Notes: generated from the letters alone by a model not told the origin. 64,000 nucleotides of DNA from Phragmites australis (GCF_958298935.1 NC_084927.1:24130001-24194000); one strand, 5' to 3'. Shown: positions 47,948 through 59,599, counted from the first letter of the stretch. Translations and numbers: made by a program.

Positions 47948-50900
47948 ATGGAACCCGCACCGCTCTCCTGCCTGCAGGAGGATGGGGAGGAGGAGCCCGC
48001 CGGCGGATCCGCCGCCGCCGTCCCGCCTCGCCCTGCCACGCAGTAAGAGACCCGTCACCCACCCCCTTACCGGCCCCCGATGCCCTAACTCGGTGCCTCG
48101 CAGCAGCCACTCGCTCCACAAGTACGCGCCGCTGGACTGGTCCGACTACTTCGACGAGGAGCGCCGCGTCGCCACCCCCGACACCGACGACGTGCGTTCG
48201 ACAAGACGGAATCTTTCGGGGGTGCTTATGTTCTGCGCTTCCGCTGTGATGCGATCTAAATATTGGGTCTTTCTTTTTTTTTTCTTGGGCTTTTTTTTTG
48301 TTTAGGTTTTCAATGTGTACACGGCCGGATCGGAGGGGCCCGTCGTGTTCTGCCTGCACGGAGGCGGCTACTCGGGGTACGTCTGCGCCGTGGTTTATCT
48401 ATGAATTCGTTACACGTTGTGCTGGTGAATTGCGGTAACGTCCATGGCTCGGTACTTGCTAGAAATGCTTAGCATGGTTCTCAGTGTTGATAGGACTCGT
48501 GCCACTCACTCACTCTTTAGTTCTAAACGGTAACGGTATCGCTGAGGATGGAGTATAAAAAACGTGCAAACGGCAGCTGGTTTTTTAACACTCAAATTGA
48601 TGGGAGCGAAAAATTGGAGCTCAAGGGCTGTGCTGGAATAATACAATGTCAAATGCCAGTGTTGCGAAGTGTAGAGGCGCATGTGCATCTTGCTGAATTT
48701 CTAGAGCAAGCCTTTCCGGAGTCGAGTCTCCCAGGTGCTATTGATAATGTACCAATCCCATCTTCTGTTGCAGAGTTGTGACATGTTTTTGTCAAAATTT
48801 CTTTTTTGACTAATAGTTAAGCCCCCAAAATGATAAATGCTGAATGTAGCAAAGCTGGAATCAATTTGTTTTTTTTTCTTGACAGCGTTAATAATTGATC
48901 TTGATTTTTTCTTTTGGTAGGGAACAGCATATTAACGAAATATTTGCCTTTTATTTCCCATAATCTTGTAAAAATTGCTTTAAGTGACTGACTTGCATAC
49001 TTATGAAATGTTGTCATAGCAACTTGTTAATTGAATAAAGATGTGCTTACATTGCTGTGGTTACCCCTCAATCTACCTTAGGCTTTCATTTGCTCTAGCA
49101 GCAAGTCATATAAAGGACAAGGCTCGTGTTGTTGCCATGGATCTACGGGGACATGGAAGATCTACCACAAGCGATGATTTGGATTTGTCCATCGAAGTAT
49201 GTCCTTCATGTTTCCAACTTGTTAGTTATGATTGATGGTTGCACTCTCATGCTTATGAGTTGATTGATGGCTATACTTCTTATACTTTGAGTTGTTTTGT
49301 GACTTGTTGGCGTCTGCTGAACACATGTCAGTCTTTTAAAACTCGATAGTTCGCCACTGCAGACTCTCACCAATGATGTCTTAGCTGTTATACGTACAAT
49401 GTATGGAGATTCACCACCAGCAATTATACTCGTTGGGCATAGGTGAGACAGCACTATGTATTTTTTTCTATTGTTTTCTTTTGTGCGTGCATCCTGTATC
49501 TGATGTAGTCTACAAAGATTGACTGAAAGTCCTAGTTCAATATGGATGTGGCTTTCCAAAAGACAACACTAGCAGAGGAGTGAATGAATTACTAAAATTG
49601 GCCTGCAGAAGTTAATTTTCATGGTTTTGAAAGTTGAGACAACCACTGAAACATCATTCTCTTAATCACCTCCAGCTTCATATATGTTATTACCTGTATG
49701 ATTAATAAAATTCTTCCTTTTCCCTTTTAGATTCAGCAAGCTTGTTCATTTTGAATAGTTTTATTGACAGCTACTAGTGATAAAAAAACTTAACTATGGA
49801 ATGCTTGAACTTCCTTTCTAGCATGGGTGGTTCAGTAGCTGTACACGTGGCTGCAAGAAAAGAAATTCGTAATCTTCATGGACTTGTTGTTGTTGATGTA
49901 GTTGAGGTTAGTAAGAGTTTTTCCTTATGTAGCAGCTTAAGTTATGGTTTTACAATCTTGCTCATTGCTGATTCTGGGCACATCTTTTTCTTAAACAGGG
50001 AACAGCAATGGCTTCACTGTTTCATATGCAGAAGATCTTAGGAAATCGGGCACAGCACTTCCCTAGCATCGAAAAAGCAGTATGTTGATTTGGACCTACA
50101 TTGCTTGTGGTCACCTCAAATCAGCTTTAAATATGTCTGTTCTCCTCAGTATCTAAAATGATCTCATGTTCAGCTTATTAAGCTGAAATGAGTTACTGAT
50201 ATGGATTTAGTGTTGTACATGACACTGCCACAAAAATGCAACAGTATGAAATATAAAGGAACATAAATTAGGAATTAATTTCAATTTCGAATCAGTGGCA
50301 TGCTTATAAAACCATGTGAATATAATTGCTTACTAAAGCAGCAGTAAACCTTGTTCAACTTATCTCCTGCACCTTAATTCTTGTTAATTTAATTTGAAAA
50401 TTATGCAGATTGAATGGGGTGTCAAAGGTGGTCCGTTAAGGAACATTGAGTCTGCTCGTGTGTCCATTCCATCTACCTTGAAATATGATGAATCACGGGA
50501 ATGGTGAGCAATAGCTTGCATAGTGCATGTTTGTAGGATTGTATCTTGCAGTTCTACATGCATAAAAAATTATGCTTACATTTTGGTTGCCATTTGCATA
50601 CTTAGTATTGGCTATCATTTGGAAACTAAGTATACTGTTTACTTTGTTTCAGCTATACATATCGCACTCCTCTTGAGGAAACAGAAAAGTACTGGAAAGG
50701 ATGGTATGCTTTTAATCAGATGATTTCTTTATGATATTGCTGTCATTTTTACCAAAATCGTTTTAGTCTTCAAAGGCCTTTTTACTAAATTCTCTTCTGT
50801 GATTGGTTGAAACTAAAATACGTAAATGTTTCTTTGTTAGGTATGAGGGTCTTTCAGACAAGTTCTTATCTTGTCCAGTGCAAAAGATCCTGTTATTAGC

Positions 50901-52096
50901 TGGCACCGATAGACTGGACAGGTCTGTTATATCCGAGTGTGAGAAATTATCTATTTTCTTGTCCATGACCATTACTTCTGCCCAACGCTTAATATCATCA
51001 CTTAACTCAGTGTCATCGCACTTTTTGCTGCTTGTTACTTCCACCAGATGTAGGATCCCCATGAGTTTGCAAAGCTAATCGGTAGCATATTTTTAAGATT
51101 TATGGTTTAATGGTTTATTAGCTGTTGGTAAAGAGATTGGATTAGGGATCAGACTATCATGATTAAGGCTGACAAAATACAGAATTTCTTTCCAGTTTTT
51201 GTTGCTAGAGCTTTTGAATCGCAAATTGGATGGTGCCAGTTCATTATAGAAATGCTGTTTTCATTGAAGCCAAACCTCTTATAGAACTGATGAGCATGTG
51301 ATCTTATTTCCCTCATAATTATTAGTGTTCTGTAATGTGAAACGTTCTATCACTCCATGATCCATTCTAGAGGACAATTGTGTAATGTATTGGTTAATAC
51401 GTTTTGCAGAGCTTTAACAATTGGTCAAATGCAAGGAAAATTTCAAATGGTGGTGGTTCGAAACACTGGGCATGCCATACAGGTTAACTCTTAATATGTT
51501 TGATATAAGTTATTGTAATCATACCACGGGCCCCTTTCTAATCATTTAATTCCTTCAAGGCTAGGATCTTTTGCATCATCCCTCTAGTTTCATTCTCATT
51601 TCTCAGTGGTTTAAAATGCTGATTTCTCTCTGCTTCTAGAGCTTGTGATGATCCCAGTCTGCCTAGATGCTCTAGGGCTACTTTGAAAATGGCACAGATT
51701 TTTCCAACATGTAGGGACATTGCATGAACCAGCAACCAATGGTTCATTTGTTGAGTGTTTTTCGTTGTGTTCTGCTATAGTTTGTGAACATCTTTTCTTT
51801 TGGAAGCATTGCTATTAGCAATATTTTTTACCGATGAATTACAAACGTTTACCAGCTTTGACAGATGATCAAAAACTTCATTTCAGGAAGATGTACCTGA
51901 AGAATTTGCATCACACATACTGAATTTCATATCTCGAAACAAAATAGGGCCTAATGGTGTCGAGGTCAGTAATTAACCCATGTTTTACCTTTATTTGCTA
52001 TTTTTCTCTGTTTTCTTTCTCTTCTTTCCTTAACCGTAATGCTTTGTATGCTACATTTTTCAGATACCTGGCCTCATTAAAAAATGGCAGCAGTAG
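47948..52096 (+). CDS. PPME1: Protein phosphatase 2A methylesterase 1 (PME-1)
   Basis: Thirteen coding exons: 47948-48042, 48104-48191, 48306-48376, 49082-49196, 49363-49442, 49822-49906, 49999-50079, 50409-50503, 50653-50703, 50841-50921, 51410-51482, 51887-51964, 52064-52096. They join in frame to 341 residues. It is an alpha/beta hydrolase that removes the methyl ester from the C-terminal leucine of the PP2A catalytic subunit, in cytosol and nucleus. HGGGYSG (oxyanion region) precedes the nucleophile elbow GHSMGG with S150. The triad is completed by D175 (VVVDVVEG) and H302 (NTGHAIQED), at the spacing of human PME-1. Other family blocks are DLRGHGRS, EWGVKGG, EKYWKGWYEGLS and IGQMQGKFQM. 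The start gives an MEP... N-terminus like the Arabidopsis protein. An in-frame ATG at 47798 could add 50 residues, and intron 1 is only 61 nt. Confidence 0.94.
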
Positions 52097-52914
52097 ACAG
52101 AATGCACAAGGAAGTATGACAGTATTTAGGAAAATGATGAGGGGACCTACCTACGCTAGTTTATCTTCCATGAAAGAGAAAAAGTTGCGCGAGAAAGGTT
52201 CAAGATGATCATGTAGGCGTGAGGAATAATTGATTCACGATTTGGTTGCGACTCACGCGATGAACGGCATTAGTAGTTTTATGACTTGGCTTGGGACACG
52301 CGAGTGCCTTTTGTACAAGGTTTCTTATATGTTTGTGTAAAAAGCTGAGCGCATTATAATGCTTTCCATGAAGGTATGTTATCATGTAGCTCGTGGCCAT
52401 GTTATATCCAAATGAACATTGGCTGCAGTTGATCTCAATTTTAGATGGTGATGCGGTGCACAAAGAATTTACACGTGTTAATCTGGTATCAAACATGGCC
52501 ATCCAGCGTTAGGATTGATCACGATGCACGGCGTTTTGTGAAGTAAACGTAAAAAGAGGCTCGCATCTAGACCTGGTATTGGATTGAGATCCAAATCCAA
52601 ACAAAGCAATCCAATTGAAGTGCAACAAAAGGAACGCACTTATCCAATCCAAATCAATAGCAAGTCTGTGGAATCCAAATCCAATCCGAGTCCACGATAA
52701 TCCAAATCCATCCAAACATCCAACAGTCGTTCATGGCATGTTCCAGCCCGCATGAGTTTGGCTATTAGCCCAACACCAGCAGTCATGCACCGTGCTAACA
52801 GCCTAACACAACGTCGGCAGGAATCTCGGCATTGGCAACAACGGCCCTGTTGACCCCAACACGCGTGCGATCTCCAACATGTCGAAGGAATCTCGGCATT
52901 GGCAACAACGGATC
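52097..52914. other. 3' flank of PME-1, no other gene
   Basis: 3'-UTR and intergenic DNA. A stretch at 52560-52720 repeats ATCCAAATCCAA words with no further signal. Confidence 0.45.
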
Positions 52915-53185
52915 TGTTGTAGTTTGTATTTTTCTGAAAAATTATATTTTTGGTTTTCTGAAAATCTGTTTTTGGATTTTAGTTGTTGAATTTTACAATA
53001 ATTTTTTAAGTTCCTCAGTACACTAATTCTCACAAAAACTACACTCAACTAGCCTTTTAAATTCTAGTTAATTTTCTCAAAAACAGATTTCTAATTTTTA
53101 TAAAAAATATTTTCCAACAAACCCATTTATTTAGCCTTCTAACTTCTGAACTTCAAACAGAAACAGAAGCTAAAAAAACCTGAAA
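52915..53185. mobile_element. MITE family C, copy 2
   Basis: Shares word order with the copy at 27440-27740, including GAAAAATTATATTTTTGG, TTGAATTTTACAATA, AAAATATTTTCCAACAAACC, CTAACTTCTGAACTTC and CCTGAAACAGCC. It directly abuts the captured kinase fragment on the right. Confidence 0.6.
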
Positions 53186-53192
53186 CAGCCGC

Positions 53193-53327
53193 GTCATCAC
53201 GCTCTAGTACCGCCCGTTGGAGCTCCTGCTCGGCGCCACCGAGTACGGTGTCGCGGTAGACTTGTGTAGTACCGGATGCATCCTCGCCAAGCTGCTCGCC
53301 GGCAAGCCCATCATGCACGGGCACCGC
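53193..53327 (+). pseudogene. Captured CDK-type protein kinase fragment
   Basis: One frame reads VITL, stop, YRPLELLLGATEYGVAVDL, CSTGCILAKLLAGKPIM and HGHR. This is subdomain VIII-IX of CDKC/CRK-type kinases, where the expected residues are Trp at the stop (TGG to TAG), PPELLLG and DLWSTG. A nonsense codon, loss of the invariant Pro and W-to-C in DLWSTG show it is dead. No other kinase exons occur near it. It lies between a MITE and a foldback element, so transposon capture or a truncated retrocopy is likely. Confidence 0.8.
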
Positions 53328-53464
53328 AGCTTGTGGCTGCCCACCTTTGGATCCATCGATGCTCCTCAGTCGCTGGTGCCGTTGCTGTCCCCGACTAATT
53401 GTTAATTGTGCTCTGACTAATCATGCTCGTGTGTCCAGATAAATCCAATTGGTGTTGGATTATC

Positions 53465-54289
53465 TTTTTTTTAAAAGCAAAAAAACCCCTCAAAATTCAC
53501 TTGGATTTTGACTTCCCCACAAAGTTTTTTTTGCAAAAAACCCCTAAAGGTTTGTTTTTGTTAAAAAACACCCCCAAAAATTCAAAAAAAAACAAAATAA
53601 ACAAAATCTTTAAAAAAACTAGAGACAATTATAAGACCTTTTGTGAAATTTGTTTTCAAAAATAATATCCTTTGCATCATATTTCATGGAGAGTAAGTTT
53701 GAAAAAAAGAAAAACATACAATTCATTTATTAATTCGAGTTAAATGCATAGTTAATTATTTACAAATCCAAAAATCATGAAACAAATTTTTTTAGTCTTC
53801 TTACATGATCCTATATCTTCTAAAAATACATAAAATTTTTAAATAGTTATTGTAACATGCAAGATTGAGTAAATGTGTTGCAGATAGATTAATTCATAAC
53901 TAATCCATAACACCTCTAAAATTAGTGAAACCACTTTTATTAGTTTACTTAAATAATTATTTGTGTAGAAAAAATAATGGTAGACATAAAAAAGTTAAAA
54001 TAACATGAGTTAATAAATGAGCTGCATATTTTTTTTTCAAACTTACTCTCCATGAAATATGATGCAAAAGATATTATTTTTGGAAACAAATTTCACATAA
54101 GGATTTAGAATTGTCTCTAGTTCTTTTTTAGAATTTTTTTGTAATTTTTTTATTTTTTTGAATTTTTAAGGGGTTTTTTGCAATAAAATCAAACTTTTGA
54201 GGGGGTTTTGCAATAAAACAACTTTTGAGGTGAAAGTCAAAATCCAAATGACTTTTAGAGAGGGTTTTGCATTTTTCCCCTTTTTTTTT
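53465..54289. mobile_element. Long-arm foldback (inverted-repeat) element, about 0.8 kb
   Basis: Arms of about 250 bp (53465-53715 and 54032-54289) are imperfect reverse complements. The left arm has AAAACCCCTCAAAATTCACT, TTGGATTTTGACTTCC, GCAAAAAACCCCT, TAGAGACAATTATAAG and GCATCATATTTCATGGAGAG. The right arm has the complements of each in reverse order. The loop of about 315 bp matches repeat family B at 39520-39790. No ORF of note. This resembles non-autonomous elements with very long inverted repeats; superfamily and target site are unresolved. Confidence 0.8.
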
Positions 54290-54348
54290 GGTCCAAGAGA
54301 ATCGCACGCTACTGGATCTTAAGCCAATGAATGTCCACATCCAATTAA

Positions 54349-55358
54349 GGTGGTGTTTGGTTCTACGAATGGCGATATAAACGCAAAGGGAATGGACTAA
54401 CAGCGGTAACGGGAATGGAATCCATGATTACTTGCTTTGTTTGGTTGAGCAGCGGTAAGGGGACATGAACGCACCGATGCGCACGGGTGGCAAGCCTGGG
54501 CGGAGCTCGACGTCGCAGCCTCATCGGGGTCGCTCTGATTTGGACGACCCCGCTGTTGCTCCTCGCCCTGACGTTGCCCATCGAGGCTCTCGAATGTAGC
54601 CCAGCCATGGAAGCAGCTTGTAGGTAGAGAAGACAGGCGGGGAAGGAGGCCAAAGAGGAATCAAGCGCTACTGGGAGACAAGATCTAATCCGGTCTCATC
54701 CTCCACAAATCCGGCAAGGTTGCCGCCGAAAACGAGCATGGAGGCAGTGAGGGACGGGGAGCAGGCATGGCCGCTGGCCGGTCAGAAATTCTGTTTTGCA
54801 CGCGCCTGCGGTGCGCTGCACGCACCTCTCCCGGTGGACCCACTTCCGAATTTTGGAAAAAAAATCGAATACTTTCCCTAAAAACTTTTCTAAACAACAT
54901 TTCCTCGTTAACCTTTTCTCAAAACTTTTCTCATTAATTTTTTGAAAAACTTGTTCAGAAAATTTATCCAGATAACTTATTCGGAAAACTTTTTCAAATA
55001 TAGAAAGGCATGAGAAGAATTTTTTTCTAAAAATGGAAAAATGGGATGAGCTGTTTGAAAAGTTGCTACTTCTGCCCTTGGTGAGCGCGCCGTGTGAATT
55101 AGCCTTGTCCCTAGCCGGTGCCGCTGCTTGCGTCGTGAGCAACGGGATGGGAGTTTTCTCTCTTTTTTTCTATCGAGGGAGCGTTCGATGGAGACCGCAA
55201 TTAGTTACTGTTCAAATAAGGTGTAATCAGATTGCTAAAGGTGCGGTATCCGTTTCCATGACATCCGATTACATTAGACATGAAATAAACACAAAGTAAC
55301 ATAACGGTTGACGGTGTGATCGGGTCACGCCGAGAAACAGCCAAACCAAACAACACCC
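54349..55358. mobile_element. PIF/Harbinger-type non-autonomous element
   Basis: Ends GGTGGTGTTTGGTT and, reverse complemented, GGGTGTTGTTTGGTTTGG are short inverted repeats. TAA flanks both sides (54346-54348, 55359-55361), the standard target. The 1,010-bp body has no transposase frame; a GC-rich patch at 54470-54840 may be captured DNA. Confidence 0.7.
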
Positions 55359-55361
55359 TAA

Positions 55362-56098
55362 GTCCAAATCCAATTGAGTCCAATTGGATCTTAGACTTGC
55401 CCAAATCCAATCTCAGGTCTACTCACAGCCAAAGACAAATCCCCAAAAGAAAACGTGTCAATAATCACGAGTATTTCTATTTAAACATTTAGCGCAACAG
55501 GATTAACAATTCGGTTATAACCTACTGAAGGAGTATAGTATTTGAGGTCTCTAAACATTACAGGCCCTGATTTCCCGCATTTCACTTGCTCCATGAAACC
55601 AACAGGCTTGTGACCAGAATACATATACAGCACTTTACTAGGTGAATCACTAGTATATTGATGAGTTACAAATGCCAAGTAATGGACATCGAAATACATA
55701 TAAGCTGAAGAATCAACTGCATAGCGCTCTGCAAACTCTCAGTCACACGACTCGGAAAATAACATCTGTTAACTGCTAAAATGGTGGAGACATCACTCCA
55801 AGGATATAAACTCAATCCGAGAGGTTGAGAGTATATAAGCTTTTCCTCAATGTACAAAAGACAATAAGTAAATTTTCACTATCTAAGTAACTATTTTACA
55901 GGGATTCTCATGCCACACGAGTGAAGATGAGGGGCAAAAATAAATTATGAAATGTTATCCCTACTTTAATCTGTTCTATCTTCACAAAATTCCGGAGATA
56001 AAATCGCAGCTGCATGCAGGCCAGGGGAGGCAACATGCGAATCCCCTTCGGTTCATCCCTGAACAAAATGTTGGACATTAAGTCAAAAGATAAGGATA
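55362..56098. other. 3' flank of the GPCR-like gene
   Basis: AT-rich sequence presumed to hold the 3'-UTR of the minus-strand membrane-protein gene. No other gene is seen. Confidence 0.45.
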
Positions 56099-57118
56099 TC
56101 ATAGGATAATGGCACGACTTGCTTGCATCTCTATATGCTCCTGGTCACCTACGGCAAAGGTATCAGCAACCGGGAAATACACCAGGATCACAATGCCAAC
56201 CATGGCAGCAAGCATCAGCACAAGAAAGGAGATAAACACGAGAGACTCATGGACTACTTCACCAGGCCAAGGGAGAACCGAGAACCCAAGAAGTGTAGCT
56301 CGGGGAACTAAGATTACAGTGGAAAAAATCAGCATATATATCCTCCTTCGGAGCCCCTTGTTGATCACCAGAGACAGCGTCTGACCTCCAACAAACATGA
56401 CATAAATGGTCAAGATGATGTAGAATGCCCCGAGAAATATGCTGCTTAACAATGGGTATGTGCATGTGACATCGCCATTGTGGACTGCGGAGGCAGAATA
56501 CCAGTACTTTGCAAACTTTGACGCCTGACCATCATCTGAAGAAATGATGAAGACAACACAAGCCTCCCAGACGAGAGAAGGTGAGCAGAGAATGAACACT
56601 GCACGTATGGTCTTCCGGTTCCATTTTCGGTTTAAGGTACCAAGCTCTTGTTTCTGCAAAGCTGCGCTAAGAAGGAAAGCGAGCAAGAGGAACAATCCTG
56701 GTTCTGCAAACCCCAAATTTGAGATGATGTAGAATTTGCACACATTCACTTGCCATGCCCGGTCAGAAATGAATCTCCCCTCCCCATTCACAAAGGTGAG
56801 CCGGAGTACCTCTCCAATACCCCACCAGAATGCAACCAGGATCAATGTTATGCGAGTCAGCCACGGACCGTTGAAGTAGCTAAGCCGCTGATAACCTATT
56901 CTTTTGATCCACAGCTGGAAGTACACCGAGCGACAGAGGCAGACCAGGCCCAAGACGGAGACTATGGAGATGAGAGCAATGGTCACCACACCAATGATAT
57001 TGGTGAAAAATGTGATCAAGTGCATTACATAAAGCACCACAACTGAAGATTTCCACGCATTCTCACTTTGATCATCAGCACAGAGGCCGTCCTCACATCC
57101 TAGAAACTGAACAAAACA
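56099..57118 (-). CDS. Seven-helix candidate GPCR-like membrane protein (start unresolved)
   Basis: A single long exon on the minus strand encodes 339 residues from an acceptor-like CTCTCTTAG (AG at 57120-57119) to a TGA at 56101-56099. The first part, CFVQFLGCEDGLCADDQSE, is Cys-rich and probably extracellular. About seven hydrophobic helices follow, the first within MHLITFFTNIIGVVTIALIS, with family-like blocks YFNGPWLTRITLILVAFWWG, NLGFAEPGLFLLLAFLL and TYPLLSSIFLGAFYII, and a short tail DTFAVGDQEHIEM. I believe it belongs with Arabidopsis At1g57680, listed as candidate GPCR 1; ligand and G-protein coupling are unproven. The first in-frame ATG is at 57025, giving 308 residues and losing the Cys-rich part. 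No upstream exon with an ATG in the right phase was found, so the N-terminus is incomplete here. A non-coding first exon with donor TTTG|GTAAAT lies near 57935-57960. Confidence 0.8.
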   Translation of the reverse strand, partial: CFVQFLGCEDGLCADDQSENAWKSSVVVLYVMHLITFFTNIIGVVTIALISIVSVLGLVCLCRSVYFQLWIKRIGYQRLSYFNGPWLTRITLILVAFWWGIGEVLRLTFVNGEGRFISDRAWQVNVCKFYIISNLGFAEPGLFLLLAFLLSAALQKQELGTLNRKWNRKTIRAVFILCSPSLVWEACVVFIISSDDGQASKFAKYWYSASAVHNGDVTCTYPLLSSIFLGAFYIILTIYVMFVGGQTLSLVINKGLRRRIYMLIFSTVILVPRATLLGFSVLPWPGEVVHESLVFISFLVLMLAAMVGIVILVYFPVADTFAVGDQEHIEMQASRAIIL

Positions 57119-58290
57119 CTAAGAGAGGAAACCTGCAAGGAAAGGGGAGCAAGATAAATCATCAACAGATGGAAGATATGCACAGTCTGATGTCAGAATG
57201 CTGTTATTTATTTACAACAATAGATCAAAGTCTTTTACTTGTCAATGGTAGACTTCAATTGCTTAACACTAATGAAACTTCCAATCTATCTCGTGCTCAT
57301 CTTTCACATGACTCTATTCACCTAACATTGGATGTGTTCAGCATTACTTGTCTTATGTTTCTTCTACCCAGTCCATTACATCCTTCTTGAATTAATTAAC
57401 TAAGCTCCCTCTCACCCGTAAAAGAGAACATATTCAAATTTTTCTCTGACTTTTACAAACAGAATTGTCTACAGATTCACCTACTCTTTCGTTATGATTA
57501 AGTGATCATTGTCAATTATCAAATTATACATAGGCAACACCAACACGACGGGGGAAAGAGGAAAAGCCGACAAAGACTCTAACAGGCGAATTTATCCAGA
57601 TTGACGTAGTGATAGCTGACCTATTCAAAGAGTTAATCTACCATACGATCTCCAGACACAATAAAGCTCCTGGGAATAAAGAAGCAAAATTCTCCGAAAT
57701 TACCGCAGAACTAGAAATAAATTTTAATCTAATGCGCACAATCCATCGCTTACCAACCAGAATTCCTTAGCAGAACAGAGCGATCATACAGTCAGCGAAA
57801 CTGAAAACCTAACCCTACGATTCGAGGAAAAAATCAACTAGTGCTAATCAAATTGAATCTCTAGCTAGATCATCAATTCAACAAGCATGCATCGAAATAA
57901 ATTCGAAAGAGTAAAAGAAGCTGGGAGGTAATTTACCAAACAAATTAGTGAAATCGAAGAGCCGAGGAAGCGCCGGTTGAGCCGGGCGGCAGAACAATGC
58001 ACCGGAGCGCCGAGGCGGAGCAGCGAGAGATCAGCGCAACACCAGGCGAAGCCCCCAGCAAGTCGGCCGTCGGCGATCGGTGGCAGGGCGCACGCCGCGC
58101 GGGTGCACCGTCTCGTGCCACCGCTGGGATCGGTCGCTGCCTCCTCCTCCCGATAGGCTCGACGTCTGTTCTCGCGAGAATCAGAATTGGAACGGAAAGG
58201 GTGAAGAGAGAGAGAGAGAGAGGGGGGGGGGGGGGGGGGAGGGAGGGGGAAGAAGAGAGAGGTGGTTGGTTGGAACAGGACAACAACTTA
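57119..58290 (-). other. 5' intron and leader region of the GPCR-like gene
   Basis: Probable 5'-UTR exon from about 58200 to 57936 (GC-rich, no ATG), followed by an AT-rich intron down to 57119. Two alternative acceptors stand close together, CCTTGCAG (AG at about 57134) and CTCTCTTAG (57120-57119). Confidence 0.5.
58205..58250. repeat. (GA)n/(G)n microsatellite
   Basis: About nine GA dinucleotides run into a pure G run of about 17 bases, then a G/A-rich tail. It sits in or near the leader of the GPCR-like gene (CT-rich on its strand). Confidence 0.9.
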
Positions 58291-58351
58291 CAGCTGTATT
58301 TTACTTTATTATAATTTCTATTTCTTTCTAAAACAGTATATTTCCTTCTAA

Positions 58352-58662
58352 GGCCATCTCTAATAAATATTTTAAAAACTGTTCCTATTACACTATTACA
58401 ATACTCTTTATTTTTCTATCTCCAGCATCTACCTATTTTATATCTTGTATCATTTCTCATCCCTCTTTGAACCCACATGTCATCTTTTATAACAATATTA
58501 AGGAAAGTAGAGAGAGTAATCCAAATATGAAGTACCTCAACCATCTCTATCATCACTGTAGCACTAGATAGAGTATCTATTGGAGCGGTTATGTACCTAA
58601 AAACTAGCCGTATCATTATTACCAAGCTACGAACAGTTTTTTAGACACTGCTAGAGTTGGTC
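58352..58662. mobile_element. Tourist-like MITE, 311 bp
   Basis: TAA flanks both ends (58349-58351, 58663-58665). GGCCATCTCTAAT and, reverse complemented, GACCAACTCTAG form the outer inverted repeat, and TTTAAAAACTGTTC against CTAAAAAACTGTTC extends it to about 35 bp. It is typical of PIF/Harbinger MITEs. Confidence 0.85.
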
Positions 58663-58665
58663 TAA

Positions 58666-59595
58666 TCTCTTTTCTTTGGAGGGCGCATCACAAAAATGTG
58701 GTTAAATTTTCTCCGGCTATTTCTATGTACGATTTAGATCTCACACCCACGATTTTATTTTAACCATTTTAATATAATATTTTAATAATAAACCTATCTT
58801 GGACTAAATTTGCAATAAGTAACCACTTTGATCATACTATTCAAGGTTTGCCACGCTGTCGTTCCACACCACGTGCCATGGCACGACATGGCATGACAAG
58901 CTATCACGCTAGGAGAGATGGCATGACAACACTGGGTACAGAGTTTCCACCACGACCTTCTCCTTCCTCCTCCTCTCCCTGCCTTTCCCAAACCGAGCAC
59001 GAGCTGGTGCTCATCACCACATCTTGCTTCTCCCACAAACCTCCACCAAATCTTGAGGTTTTAGGCTTCATTCAACGCAAATCTCGTGTGGATTAGCCAA
59101 GGAAGGTAACTTGGACATCCTCTCCATTTAATTTTGATATGTTTATAAGGGTTTTAGTGAATCTAGGTAGCTGGTTTATAATGGAGATGTTTGAATTGGA
59201 AATATGGTTGGATAGGTCTAGATCGGAGGCCACATTGCGGCATATAAGTGTATATGTATGTATTTTTTTATGTGTTGAATGGGTTGCATGTATTATTTTT
59301 GTGAGTTGTGATTTGTGTTAGTTGATTTGAATGTATTACATGAAAAATGTCATTGTCAAAGAGTGTTTGGTAGAATACGTAGACAATTTTGACACGACAT
59401 GGCATGGGAGATTCGGTTGTCAAAATGTGTTTGGTAGTTATCAAGTTGGTATGAAAAATGTTTCTGTTTGATGGATGTCCAATTAGTAACGACTTGGTAA
59501 TTTGTAATTGTAGGGCATGGCTGATTTGGAAGGGATGTGACGTTGACAAAATTGGGTGCACCGTCCCAAAGAAATGTATTCCGATGTGTCTTGTA
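58666..59595. other. Intergenic, no supported gene
   Basis: AT-rich with a GC-richer patch at 58840-59060. Short frames lack motifs. Confidence 0.4.
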
Positions 59596-59599
59596 AGGA

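Noticed and set aside
47775..48359. Minus-strand 194-codon frame opposite PME-1 exons 1-3
   Set aside because: Arg/Gly-rich antisense of GC-rich exons without motifs; the plus strand has a coherent 13-exon gene.
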